DNA of 64,000 nt from Symbiodinium microadriaticum (taxonomy: Eukaryota; Sar; Dinophyceae; Suessiales; Symbiodiniaceae). Below, in pieces: positions 35,831-45,630 of this stretch. Every line of letters starts with the position of its first letter. Position 1 is the stretch's first letter. Location: the NCBI GenBank assembly GCA_001939145.1, contig LSRX01000187.1:736097-800096 (forward strand). The letters run 5' to 3'. The translations under genes were made by a program, and so were the position numbers. The notes under the pieces were generated by a model. It saw nothing but the letters and a program-made list of their open reading frames with translations, did no database searches and had not been told where the DNA came from.

Positions 35831-36785
35831 GCGCAGAGGGAGGAAGACAACGCCAGGATGCCACGACTCCCGACGGTGGAGGCTCTTGGGGGAGAAGCTG
35901 GCAGACCTCATGGCATTGCTCGATCTTCGAGCAAGGGTTCAAAGCTGGCTTCCAAGTTCCTCGTGGCCGCTCTGGGGTTTCAAGCCATTGCAGGAGGGCC
36001 CATCTCCTTCTACCCAAGGCGTTCCTTCGACCCCTGTCAAGACCAAGGCCTTGGACACCCAGCTGGAGTATGCGGAGGTGATCAAGTATGCGGATTTCCT
36101 TGGAGCCAGGCAGTCGAAGGACAAGCCTACGGCATTGATCTCAACGTGTACGCATCCCATGAACGAGCTGAAGGGTGCAGGGAATCAGTACCGCAGGGAG
36201 ATCTACTGCAACCTCTGCAAAGGACGATGGAGCCATCTAGCTCCGGAGGAGCTGAAGAGCCGGAAGGAGGCCGCAAGAAGCTCAGCGAATCCCGTGACGA
36301 TCGGACCATCGAGGAGTTACGGGCCGATGGAGGACGGGATCAAGTGCCTTTGTGGCAAGCCCGCGCACCGCTGGGAAGTGAAGAAAAAGGGCCCAACTCA
36401 AGGTCGGCACTTCTTTCGATGCCAAAGCCGCGTGTGCGATTTCTTCCAGTGGGATCCGACCGAACAGAAGGAAGCCAAGGAACAGATGGAAATCGAGGAG
36501 GAGAACGCGGAGAAGTTCCAGGCAGAGATCCTCAAGATTCAGAGCCAGGCCGAGGTCCACATCAATCAGCAGGGCCTGGAGATGCAGCGCGCGATGAAGA
36601 TCCAAGCAGATCAGATGGAGCAGAGCTACAGGAACCAGCTGGAAGCTCAGTCCAGCCAACACCAGCAGGAGATGTCCGAAGTGAAGGCCCAGATGGCTTG
36701 GATGCAAGGGTTTCTTGCTCAGGTTCAAGCGAACCAAGCTGCCCAGACCGAAGGCTTCAGCTTGGTGTCCGATCCTTCATTTTGA
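35801..36785 (+). CDS. Element B accessory ORF with GRF zinc finger and coiled coil
   Basis: Starts MASLLMERMLAQREEDNAR, overlapping the end of the protease frame. The frame changes at GGGGG (35888-35892): one G fewer would join it to a frame running to TGA at 36783-36785. That part contains YCNLCKGRW (a C-X2-C), then a GRF-type zinc finger at 36345-36452 (CLCG, then KKGPTQGRHFFRC, then CDFFQW), then about 90 residues of Glu/Gln/Lys-rich coiled coil. GRF fingers bind single-stranded nucleic acid in TOP3A, APE2 and NEIL3. Role in the element is inferred, perhaps as a nucleic-acid chaperone. The G-run change may be a mutation, sequencing error or programmed shift. Confidence 0.7.
36345..36452 (+). 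other. GRF zinc-finger domain
   Basis: About 36 codons with the family landmarks: C-X-C-G, a basic run leading to GPTQGRHFFRC, and a final C-X2-F-Q-W. The GR-F pair names the family and all four predicted zinc ligands appear to be present. Confidence 0.75.
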
Positions 36786-38443
36786 GGGGTCTTCCTGATG
36801 GAATCGAGCCGGAACAGGTGTCGCTTATAAGTTCCGTGCCGCAGCTGCTGACGGCCAGGCGGTTGCAGATGAGGGCATTTTGCTCTATGAGAGGGTTCAC
36901 ACCATGGAGTATGTCATTGCCACGTTCGTTTTTCCTTTGGGATGTTTTGGACGAAGAGTGGAAAGAGAGGAGTGGTTGGTTGCCTAAGACCCTGTCTTCC
37001 TCAGAAGTGATGTTGGTCTGTTTTGGCGACAAAGAAAATATGGCCTATTGGAGCCAGGAGCAGGGCAAAGGCAAGGCGCTTACGCATTGCCAACTCAAGA
37101 GAATGCAACGCTCCCTCCAGGCGATGACGCAACCTATTTCGGAGTCAGAGAATAACATGGTGTGGAAACTCGTGTCACCAGAATTTGATGCCAGTTTGTT
37201 TGAGTCGGACGAGGCGATGGCCATTTTGGATCCGCTTTGTCCAGAAGTTTTGTGGAGTTCTCTGAAGGAGAGCTCACCGAGTCGGCTGACGTTGTTTCCA
37301 GGAAGTGATCAAGAATCTCGCGAGTTGGCAGGTGAGGTGGCCGAGTGGCAAGAACTTCAGGGCAAATCCTTTGTGATGCTGAATGAGTCGGAAGGCCACT
37401 CCATGCAAGCTCTGTGCGAGGAGTTCCAGTGGGTGCAAGTTCCAAGAGATGGTGTACTGTATACAAGCAATGACCGGGACATGCTTCTTGAGGTCTTTGG
37501 AGTGCGCGTGAATCATGAGGTCAACCAGAACGAGATCGATTGCTTTCCTCAGAATCATGAGGCCAACCAGAACGAGATCGATTGCTTTCCTCAGAATCAG
37601 AAGGCACACCAGAGTGAGGTCGATTGCTTTCATCAGAATCAGAAGGCACACCAGAGTGAGGTCGATTGCTTTCATCAGAATCAGGAGGCACACCAGAGTG
37701 AGGTCGATTGCTTTCGTCAGAATCAGGAGGCACACCAGAGGTCCTTTTTAGATATTGTTGAGAGTCAGCACGGTGGGTCCTTTTATCAGTCAGAGAGTCA
37801 GCACGGTGGGTCCTTCCTGACTTCGAGTCAGATATCCCTCATTGAGAATCAGGCGCAGAAGCTGTTATTACAGAAGGACTTCTCTCTCTGGTCTTTCGAA
37901 AAGTTTCTTGACCGTTTCCCAAAGCCGAAGCTGAAGCAACGAGCATCAACGCATCATGGACCTTATTTGGTGTTTGGGTTGTACGCTCATGGCAACCACT
38001 ATGGAGTTACGAGACGATCGAACGAGACGCCCACTTTGGTTCGGTACATCAATCAACTGCTTAAGTTTCAAAGCAGAGGTCGGTTCGACCACGAGCCTAC
38101 GTGGACAACCTTTGCGGTTGGGCTCAATGCGGGTTCTCTACCTCATCGAGATCTTCACAATCGAACCGGGTCTCGGAACTATGTTTTGGGAGTCGGAAAG
38201 TACAAGGACGGTGAAGTGTGGGTGCAGGATGTTCACCGACAGCCAGGTGCTTCAAGCAAGCGGCTTCCTGATGGTCAGGTGGTTGCTGTGAAGTACGTGG
38301 ACATCAAGTACAAGATGAGAGAGATTGACCCCAAACTATGGCATGGGTCACAGTCCTGGACGGGCTGCCGCTACGTGCTGAGTGCCTACACGTCGCGAGG
38401 CTTTGATGAGATCGAGTCTAAGCAGTTGAAGGTGCTGAAGTAG
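36786..38443 (+). CDS. Element B extra pol segment with 2OG-Fe(II) oxygenase-like domain
   Basis: Same frame as the integrase-RT ORF downstream, separated from it only by TAG 38441-38443. After an unrecognised region (RGLPDGIEPEQVS, then WKLVSPEFDASLFESDEA) come 14-residue tandem repeats, then about 160 residues fitting a 2-oxoglutarate/Fe(II) dioxygenase fold: LPHRDLHN supplies HxD (His 38144, Asp 38150), GKYKDGEVWV is the following strand, and LWHGSQSWTGCRYVLSAYT supplies the distal His (38342) and an Arg nine residues later (38369). HxD-to-His spacing is 66 residues, within the family range. No start codon is needed if it is reached by a -1 shift at ATTTTGA (36779-36785). Substrate unknown; AlkB-like and prolyl-hydroxylase-like roles are both possible. 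Confidence 0.65.
37510..37742 (+). repeat. 42-bp coding minisatellite in element B
   Basis: About five and a half tandem copies of a 42-base unit encode 14-residue repeats of the type NQ.AHQSEVDCF.Q (first units VNQNEIDCFPQ). The unit is a multiple of three, so copy number can change without breaking the frame. The linker is hydrophilic, probably disordered, and ends shortly before the oxygenase-like domain. A second small duplication, SQHGGSF twice, follows at about 37765-37815. Confidence 0.9.
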
Positions 38444-38455
38444 CTCGGTTTTCAG

Positions 38456-41400
38456 TTGCCGTGCAATCGGGTCTATCAGATGTTTGATGGAACAAGCCGT
38501 CAAAGCGAAAACTTTGACTTGGAGGTGTTTGTGGAAGAGGACGAGAACGAGGACCCGGACGAGAGACTGGGATTGAGCCGAACACATGTGCATGATGAGA
38601 TGCGCCCTACCGCCGAGGAGATTCGGCTGCTTACGAAGCTCCACCAGAATTTGGGTCATCCTGGGCCCAAAGATCTTGCTAGATCACTACGACTGGCGAG
38701 AGCTAAGCCACATTTGGTTCGATACATGGCCAAAGAATTTCGTTGTGAAGTTTGTGAGGCACGACCTAAGCCGAAATCAGCCAGACCGGCAGTCCTGCCG
38801 AAGTCCTACGAGCCAGGCAAGGTGGTGGGAGTCGACGTGATCTACCTTCGTGCTCTAGACCCGCGAGACAGCATCGCCTGCCTCAACGTCTGTGACTGGG
38901 GAACCGGGTATCAAATGGTGGAACGGCTTCGAAGTGTTGATGCTGATCATACTTGGCGTACATTTCTCCGGGTATGGGGGCGTACATTCGGAATCCCCGA
39001 GATCCTGATTCCCGACTTGGGCACGGAGTTCCGCGGCGACTTTGCTGATCAAGCAGCCCAAGCAGGAGCACTAGTGCGCCATACAGGCGCCAGGTCGCCT
39101 TGGCAGGCTGGGAAGACAGAGCGAGCCGGATCGCATTTCAAGGCGATCATGGAAAAGGCGAGAGATATGGCTCAAATCAGTTCCTGGGAGGAGCTGAAAT
39201 CTCTTATGTTGGAGGTGGAGTCTGCCAAGAATCGCTACAGCAACCGAAGTGGATATTCTCCAATGCAACGTCAACTTGGACATTCTCTACGACTTCCCGG
39301 TTCACTGTTGTCCGACGACTCGATTGACCCACACATGGTTGTGCAGAGCGCCGGAGAAGAGATGAGGAGGCTCCTGGAAATACGACAGTGTGCTCAAGAG
39401 GCCTACATGAAAACCCAGACCGAAACGGCCCTCACCAAGGCTCGGAACGCTCGGCCCCGAAAGGCATTGAGTTTTGTCGTGGGAGAGACCGTGTACGTTT
39501 TCCGCCAGCCTCGTGAACGCAAGAGAAAGCATGCTGTTACTCCAGAAAGTCATGAGGGAAAGAAGCCAATGTGGGTTGGACCTGGAATTGTGTTGGCGAT
39601 TGAAGGTCCCAACGTTTGGGTTTCGATGAAGGGCGAGTTATGGAAAGTGAGTATGGAGCAGTGTCGAGCCGCAACGAGCGAGGAGCAGCTTGCCAAGGAG
39701 ATGCTTGCTGGTGAGCTGGAGGCCTTGAAAGAGGAGCTTGGACGATCTAGTACAAAGAGATCGTATAAGGACATGACGGAGGATGCTATACCAGAAGACG
39801 AACCTCCTTCCGATGAACCTCAAGCCTCAGAACCTATATGGTCTATGGAGCCCCCAGCTCAAAGACCTCGAGTTCGTGATCCTGCTCAAGTACCGGTTCC
39901 TCCTGGTGAAGTTCCGGATGAAGAGCTGGAAGAGGTGCTCAGAACTCCTGATGGATTGGAAGGAGCCCTGGATGAGCTCCGAAATCGGGCTGAATTGGAA
40001 AGGCAGGATTCGGTTCGAGAACCAGAGCCATTGCCTACCCCTCCGGAGTCTATGACGAGAAATACCTCTACGGGTTCCAGAGCTCCGGACACTCAGACTA
40101 CACAACCTCCTTTACCACAATCTCCGGGACAACCTATGCTACGAGCTGATCCAGTGGGAACTGCGGTGCAAGTTATGAGGAACGAGAGACTGGATGGTCA
40201 TTTTCCTGGAAGCCCACCGTACGAAGCAGCTCGCCGGTTGAATCGTTATCGACCACAAGCTCAGCGACCTTACTTCCAGTACAGGGACAACGCTGCGAAC
40301 GAGAAAGTTTGGTTCTCATTGCACGATGATGGTTGGCACCTGGAGAAAGATTGCTGGGAGGAGACGAGCCGAGAGTTCATCATTCGGCACCATGTCGAAC
40401 CTCGTGATGAACTATGTCATCCCAACAAGGTCAAGGGAGCCCTGATGCCCAGGAGATTGAAGTATCGTAGCACCTATATGGTCAATGACGAGGGGGATGT
40501 GAAGACGTTCCAGGATAACTGGGTGAGAAAAGGCAAGGCCATTTCCAAGGTTGGTTACACTTGGACTGGGTTCACAGTTTTCAGTTCAAAGCCAGTTGAC
40601 TGTGAAGTTTTTGCTGGAGGAAAGCCCCGCGGCCAAGGTGAGATCTTTGATCATGAAATCAAGGAGGAGGACAGGCCAGGGTGGCGTGAGACAGACCTCC
40701 AGGAATGGTCTAAAGTTGTGGCAACTGGTGCAGTTCGTGTTCTGGATGTCAAAGAATCCAGGGAAGTTCGGGCAGGCCTGGCGGCGCAAGGGAAGCTAAA
40801 CAGAATAATGCCATCGAGGATGGTGCGTCGCATGAAGCCATCTGAACAACCTGGTGAACCGGACACCAGGAAGTCACGCTGGTGCATTCGTGGAGATCGT
40901 GATCCAGACTTGTTGACTCTCGAACGATTTGCTCCAACGTTATGTTCAACAACGTTCGGTGTGCTCTTGCAAGCCTGTGCCTCCATGAAGCACCAAGCCA
41001 GTGTTGGTGATTTAAAGAGTGCGTTTTGTCAGAGCTTGCCGTTGCAAAGGACTGAGGGCAAGTTGTATGCAATGCAGCCGAAAGGAGGCATCGCTGGCCT
41101 CCACGAAGAGCAGATCATTGAGATTGTGGCAGGCTGTTACGGCCTACCGGACGCGCCGCTTCATTGGCGCAAATCATTGAAGCAGAGCATCATTGCTCTT
41201 GGATACCGCGAGAGTGTGCTGGATCCTACAGTATACCTGCTGCATGCAGATGGCAAGCTCCAGGGGGCTATCGCCGTGGAGGTGGATGATCTTTTCAATT
41301 TCGGCAGCAGCCTCCATTACCAGAAGATGGATGAGCTCAGGGTCAAGTATAAGTTCGGGAAGTTTGAGATGCTCATGGGGAATGAGAGTGGAGTTGGTTT

Positions 41401-42394
41401 CAACTGGAGAAGGTTGAAGCAGCTGGACGACTTCAGCTTCGTCGTGGACATGATGAAGTTTGTCACCGAGCGCTTGGAGCCGATTATGTTGGCCAAGGGT
41501 CGGAAAAGCCAGCTCAAGTCTTTGGCGACGGAGTCGGAGATTGCGCAAGCAAGGGCTGTGGTTGGAAGCTTGAATTGGGCTTCACGAGAAGGCCGACCAG
41601 ACGCTGCAGCTGCTGCTTCTCTGAGTTCCTCAAAGTTCCCGAAACCTCTTGTCGAGGATTTGCTCGACATCAACAAGGCTGTGAAGATGATTAAAGCCCG
41701 ACCAGATTTGAGTATCAAGGTGCGATCAATTGATCCTGATCGGCTGGCCTGGGGAGTTATGACGGATGCGTCATTTGACAATGCTGGAGATGGCAGAAGC
41801 CAAGGCGCCTTTGGGGTGATCGCCTTCCACGAGGATCTTCAGAAAGGTTTCCGAGTTCCCTGCTCATTGATTACCTGGAGAAGCGGAAGGATTCAGCGAG
41901 TTGTCAATTCGACCCTGGCGGCCGAGACTCAGAGCCTCTCGAAAGGACTTGGAGAGCTGTGCTGGATAATGTCCGTCTACAACGAGATCACGGACCCCGA
42001 GTTCACCGTGGAGAAATGGGAAAGCCGCATGGCGCGCAACAAAGTGCTCGCGCTGGTGTCCGAGGAATCTTCCTCTGACTTCAAAGAGGCGCTATGTATA
42101 GTGGACGCGAAAGCGCTGTATGACCATCTTTCCCGCGAAAGCGTTGGTCCTTCACAAGACAAACGTACCGGTCTCGAAATACAAGTCATTCGCCAAAGTA
42201 TGAACTCGATCCGTGGGAAAATAAAGTGGGTTCCGCACCCACAAATGGCCATCGACGGGCTCACGAAGAAGAATGCCAGCATGGACTCGCTTTATCAACT
42301 TCTTGATACAGGCGAATATCAGGTCGTCGAGCTTGCAGAAGCACTGCAGACCAAGAAGGACGAAAGAGAACGACTTGGCTACAACCGCCGATGA
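38456..42394 (+). CDS. Element B pol: integrase, reverse transcriptase, RNase H
   Basis: 1312 codons from the first Met after the TAG. Integrase: LHQNLGHPG with CEVC (HHCC zinc site), then the DDE core with VVGVDVIYL, then IPDLGTEFRGDF, then SPWQAGKTERAG, second Asp to Glu 35 residues apart. A long acidic, proline-rich linker follows (about 39780-40200). Reverse transcriptase: VGDLKSAFCQSLPL, then CYGLPDAPLHW, then AVEVDDLFNF with the VDD catalytic pair. RNase H: MTDASFD, then LAAETQSLSKG, then IVDAKALYDHL, then DGLTKKNA, giving D-E-D-D. All catalytic residues appear intact. The ORF ends 38 bases before the 3' LTR. Confidence 0.95.
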   Translation: MPCNRVYQMFDGTSRQSENFDLEVFVEEDENEDPDERLGLSRTHVHDEMRPTAEEIRLLTKLHQNLGHPGPKDLARSLRLARAKPHLVRYMAKEFRCEVCEARPKPKSARPAVLPKSYEPGKVVGVDVIYLRALDPRDSIACLNVCDWGTGYQMVERLRSVDADHTWRTFLRVWGRTFGIPEILIPDLGTEFRGDFADQAAQAGALVRHTGARSPWQAGKTERAGSHFKAIMEKARDMAQISSWEELKSLMLEVESAKNRYSNRSGYSPMQRQLGHSLRLPGSLLSDDSIDPHMVVQSAGEEMRRLLEIRQCAQEAYMKTQTETALTKARNARPRKALSFVVGETVYVFRQPRERKRKHAVTPESHEGKKPMWVGPGIVLAIEGPNVWVSMKGELWKVSMEQCRAATSEEQLAKEMLAGELEALKEELGRSSTKRSYKDMTEDAIPEDEPPSDEPQASEPIWSMEPPAQRPRVRDPAQVPVPPGEVPDEELEEVLRTPDGLEGALDELRNRAELERQDSVREPEPLPTPPESMTRNTSTGSRAPDTQTTQPPLPQSPGQPMLRADPVGTAVQVMRNERLDGHFPGSPPYEAARRLNRYRPQAQRPYFQYRDNAANEKVWFSLHDDGWHLEKDCWEETSREFIIRHHVEPRDELCHPNKVKGALMPRRLKYRSTYMVNDEGDVKTFQDNWVRKGKAISKVGYTWTGFTVFSSKPVDCEVFAGGKPRGQGEIFDHEIKEEDRPGWRETDLQEWSKVVATGAVRVLDVKESREVRAGLAAQGKLNRIMPSRMVRRMKPSEQPGEPDTRKSRWCIRGDRDPDLLTLERFAPTLCSTTFGVLLQACASMKHQASVGDLKSAFCQSLPLQRTEGKLYAMQPKGGIAGLHEEQIIEIVAGCYGLPDAPLHWRKSLKQSIIALGYRESVLDPTVYLLHADGKLQGAIAVEVDDLFNFGSSLHYQKMDELRVKYKFGKFEMLMGNESGVGFNWRRLKQLDDFSFVVDMMKFVTERLEPIMLAKGRKSQLKSLATESEIAQARAVVGSLNWASREGRPDAAAAASLSSSKFPKPLVEDLLDINKAVKMIKARPDLSIKVRSIDPDRLAWGVMTDASFDNAGDGRSQGAFGVIAFHEDLQKGFRVPCSLITWRSGRIQRVVNSTLAAETQSLSKGLGELCWIMSVYNEITDPEFTVEKWESRMARNKVLALVSEESSSDFKEALCIVDAKALYDHLSRESVGPSQDKRTGLEIQVIRQSMNSIRGKIKWVPHPQMAIDGLTKKNASMDSLYQLLDTGEYQVVELAEALQTKKDERERLGYNRR

Positions 42395-42432
42395 TGTGTA
42401 CAGATACATTCCGAAAGCGAATTTCGGGGAGC

Positions 42433-42600
42433 TGTGAAATGTAAAGTCTTGTGCTCCTTCCGGAATGCATGTGTCTTCGACCGCTGTTCCTCTCGAGGGG
42501 CCCCTTTTAGCCTATGGCACGCAGTACAGAAGCTCAGGTTTCGCTATGGAAAAGAAGTGAGTGAGCGCGGTCGTGCGCTTTTATCCACCTGAGTTTCTCA
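42433..42600 (+). repeat. 3' LTR of element B
   Basis: 168 bp, one difference from the 5' copy. It is preceded by CGGGGAGC, a short and weak purine-rich stretch that may be the polypurine tract. Confidence 0.95.
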
Positions 42601-42605
42601 GGGTG
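42601..42605. repeat. Target-site duplication of element B, right copy
   Basis: GGGTG, matching 33607-33611. Confidence 0.9.
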
Positions 42606-43412
42606 CTGTAAAGCAAACTCACTTTGGGATACAGCACCGGCTCGAAGATCGAACCACGAAATTGTATCGAGGGTGAGTTCTGAAAAAAAAAATCCTTCTG
42701 AACCACTTTCAGCCCCTCGGTAGACTCTGTGCTACAAGAGCCCGGGAATGAAAGACACATGATGTTTTACGGTACTGAGCCCTCCTCACTGCATAAAGCA
42801 GCAATGCCCTCACCCCGTAGTCCCCGAGGCTTTATCGACCTCACAGACTTTATGGAACAGCGCCTCAAAGATGTTGGCCATGACGGCTCGATTGTCGAGG
42901 AGCTAGAGTTGCCGTTATCTAGCCGACAGTTCTTTTATGGATTCCTCTCGTGGTGACTCGTTGAATTTTATTGCCGAGGTAGAGCTGCTTCCATGAGGCA
43001 GTGGGAGCAGTCCACCTTTTCCAAGAGAAGGTGTTGCCTTTGTATGCAACTGTCAAAGGTTCTCTAAAATTAATCAATAAGGGTTTGGGTGATGAGAGGT
43101 GTGCGACTTGGGTCTCCGGGCGCAAGATGACGGGATGGGCCGGTTTCTACCGGATCAGTTCGTGCCAACGCACTCCGCGTCTTTGAGATTCCCCACTGCT
43201 GTGGGCACTTTGTTTGGAACCCGTGTGGTGCTGTCCATGATGATGCTTGTCTGACTGACAGGTAAGGTTTCTGCTCTTCATTCTTGGTGTTGACGAGTCT
43301 GGTGCTGATGCTGGTTGTGGTGGTTTTGGTGGTGGTGGTGGTGGTGGTGGTGGTGGTGGTGGTGGTGGTGGTCGTTGGTCGTTGGTTGTTGGTTGTTTGT
43401 TGTAGGTTGTGT

Positions 43413-43448
<36 letters not shown>

Positions 43449-44589
43449 GTGGTGGCGGCGGTGGTGGTGGGGGCGTCGCTGTTGCCTGTTTTTGCTGCTG
43501 CTGTGGCTTGGTTGTTGGTTGTTGTCGTGAATGTATTGCCGAGGGTCTTTAGCCCAATTATGTGTCCAATGCTGTACATTATACGCACATCCCAACCCAA
43601 CCAAGTTCTCCCAAAAACGCGCCACAGGAACGGGCAGGGCGGCGGGGAGCTCATAAATTAGAACTGAAAGCAGCTGACAAACCAGCTCGATGCAAATTGC
43701 AGCCAAACCATTGCCCAACTGGCACCAGGTTGTTATGTGGTTGCTATCACATGTCCTGCACGGAAAACGCTACCAGCATAGCTACATATTTAATATCCCC
43801 CAGCTGAAAGCAGCTCCTTACCAAAATGGTGCCATTCCACACCCTGTTGCGGAGGAGCTTGCTCAGCCGCGTCTGTCGCCGTGCTCACCTGCCGAGCTCC
43901 GCAAGCTGCGAAACAAGCAGCGCGATGACTATGCCATGTCCAGGAACCCTAGGTTGGACAACTTGGATGCCAACGTAGGCTTCATCTCGGAGCGACTAGT
44001 GAGCAGCACACGAACTCTAGCACAGGGCATTCTCCAACTCCGTGACCAAAAGGCAGCACATTTAGGTTCTAGGTTCTGGATACGGGCTTGCTCCGGGAAG
44101 CTACACGCATGTGAGATGCATGCTGGCACCAGGATACTCATCAGAGACAAGGCCCTGGGCATCAAGCACCTGGCAAACCAAAAGCGCAGTGAGCATGGCG
44201 TTGGCGGCCGCTTGTCTGAAGAGGACATTGAGCTTGGAAACCTTGCGGATGCATTGACTCATAGGCCGAATAGCAAGTCTTGACGACTGCTTCGGCAGAC
44301 ATGTCGTACATAGAAGCCTTGCGCGAACTTGCGGGCCATCGCCAGGCAACCTTTGGGGTGCTGCACTGGTGTTGTGAGGATTCCTCGCCTCCTCGTCGCG
44401 CCCCCCTGGGAGGCATCCCCGTGTATTAGGAGAGTACATCAGAGGGCTTTGAGGCTCTCTGGGTTTCGGAATCCGAAAGATGCTCCTTATCGATGACAGC
44501 TTTTTTCTGCAGATGCACACGAACCAAGCGGGGCGCATGGTGCGAGTGCTGAATACCCGAATTCGTCTCTTTTGCTGATTTTGCTGCGC
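42606..44589. other. Unassigned DNA with possible exons and GGT/GCT repeats
   Basis: Two protein-like open stretches are noted: 42729-42956 plus (GFIDLTDFMEQRLKDVGHDG) and 43804-44000 plus (AELRKLRNKQRDDYAMSRNP, after a CCCCCAG acceptor-like site). Neither is recognised. They lie upstream of and on the same strand as the methyltransferase exons and could be its 5' exons or another gene. A (GGT)n at about 43315-43372 and a (GCT)n at about 43415-43450 are simple repeats. Confidence 0.35.
43315..43450. repeat. (GGT)n and (GCT)n trinucleotide repeats
   Basis: A GGT run, a short TTGG spacer, then a GCT run. Open frames across it are Val, Trp or Leu strings and not genes. Confidence 0.9.
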
Positions 44590-44665
44590 TTGTATTACCA
44601 ACTTCGCGAAGCGCAGGTACCTAAATGGCAAGCGCATCCTGGAGCTTGGCAGTGGAACAGGCATC
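44590..44665 (+). CDS. Methyltransferase-like gene, exon with SAM-binding motif I
   Basis: The plus strand reads TNFAKRRYLNGKRILELGSG then TGI. ILELGSGTGI is motif I of class I SAM-dependent methyltransferases, in the style of the METTL21/FAM86 group. An in-frame TGA lies just upstream, so the exon begins after it; CGCAG at 44612-44616 is one acceptor candidate. The next part of the fold follows at 45553. Intron borders are not canonical by eye, which is common in dinoflagellates, so the exact ends are uncertain. Confidence 0.6.
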
Positions 44666-45345
44666 GCCAGGGCTCAGCAGTGCTTCAAACAATATATCCG
44701 GTAGCAAAAGTGTATGTAGTCCCAATCGCATCTGTCCCTTCATCGCCTTCATCTGTTAATTAATACCAGTGGTGCCATTTTCCGGAAGACGTATACCCAC
44801 CATACGCAGAAGTTACTCCCCGCCGTATCCCGAAGATGGCCGGGGACCGTCAGATCTACGGGGTTGTGCATCGTAAGCCATATCGTGAGCTACAGGTTCT
44901 GAGCTCGAAGTTCGGATGCAGACCCGGCAAGCCGGAAGCCCGGTACCTTTGCATTACGCCCCACATGCCCTTTTGTTGTAAAGCTCACGATCCCAAACAC
45001 AAGAAATTGTTTTTTGACTTCCCAAACTGGTACAGGCCTATCACCCTGCAGGATGGACCTGCAGGTTCTTCTGCAGGGGCACAGTGGAAACTGGCGCAGT
45101 GTGACGTTCGTTTTACACCTGAGACGTGCAGTCCGCTTGCAGTCTTATCTGCCAATTTCTTAAGCCCCTTAAACTCCTGCCAAGGCCACACTCCCAAGTC
45201 TAAACCCCAAAAACCTGGTAAATCTCATGAACCCCATATGCAGCCGACAAGCAGCTCTTCTGTCGAAACTCGAAACAGTCTCAGCCTGAACAGAACCAGA
45301 CAGTGGGCGCGTCCTGTTCTGAAGTTGTCCGCTGGCTATGTTGGA

Positions 45346-45360
45346 CCATTTTGGCTCTAG
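45346..45360 (+). other. Relict DinoSL-like sequence
   Basis: CCATTTTGGCTCTAG matches the 3' portion of the dinoflagellate spliced leader (CCATTTTGGCTCAAG) at 14 of 15 bases. Relict leaders mark mRNAs reintegrated after trans-splicing. Here it lies in an intron of the methyltransferase-like gene with no recognisable retrogene behind it, and chance cannot be excluded for 15 bases. Confidence 0.35.
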
Positions 45361-45552
45361 GCACATAGTATGTATGCTGCTAGGAGCATTGGAAACGACT
45401 AGAAGCCATGCCCTCACAAAGTAAGGCATCCGGAGTTCCCATCTGAAGCGGGTCCTAGACTAACAAGCTTTCAGCCTGCAGCTCATGGTATGTTTTTGAG
45501 TATTTCCGCATGCTTTTGCACCTCCACCAACTACAAGCACCCTTTGACACAG

Positions 45553-45630
45553 GAGCCGTTGGCCTTGCGGCAGCTTCGCTGGGTGCAGATGTGACACTCA
45601 CTGACCTCCTACAAGCCTCTAGCTCGGCAA
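45553..45630 (+). CDS. Methyltransferase-like gene, exon with motif II region
   Basis: After an ACACAG acceptor the frame reads AVGLAAASLGADVTLTDL, the helix and second strand that follow motif I in METTL21-type enzymes; the Asp at the end of TLTD would contact the adenosine ribose. It joins the 44665 exon in family order, with about 0.9 kb of intron between. The donor is unresolved. Confidence 0.6.

Larger units (their letters stand above)
33612..42600 (+). mobile_element. Ty1/copia LTR retrotransposon, element B
   Basis: A complete element of 8,989 bp with two 168-bp LTRs opening TG and closing CA, a GGGTG duplication, a classical initiator-tRNA primer site, gag, zinc knuckle and protease, an extra ORF with a GRF zinc finger, an oxygenase-like domain, then integrase, reverse transcriptase and RNase H in copia order. 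The LTRs differ at one base by eye, so insertion is recent. The coding region is nevertheless split: in-frame TAG at 34567 and 38441, an apparent one-base shift in a G run at 35888-35892, and a frame change near 36783. The extra domains are not part of the canonical Ty1/copia polyprotein. Confidence 0.95.

Noticed and set aside
35830..36081. Extension of the protease frame to 36081 as real protein
   Set aside because: Beyond about 35800 this frame overlaps the GRF ORF and loses protein character; it is most likely a shadow.
38456..42394. Element B as a virus rather than a retrotransposon
   Set aside because: No envelope-like ORF is present between RNase H and the 3' LTR (38 bases), and domain order is Ty1/copia.
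43070..43718. Long open frames through GGT/GCT repeats
   Set aside because: Strings of Val, Trp, Leu, Thr or Gln on both strands are produced by trinucleotide repeats.
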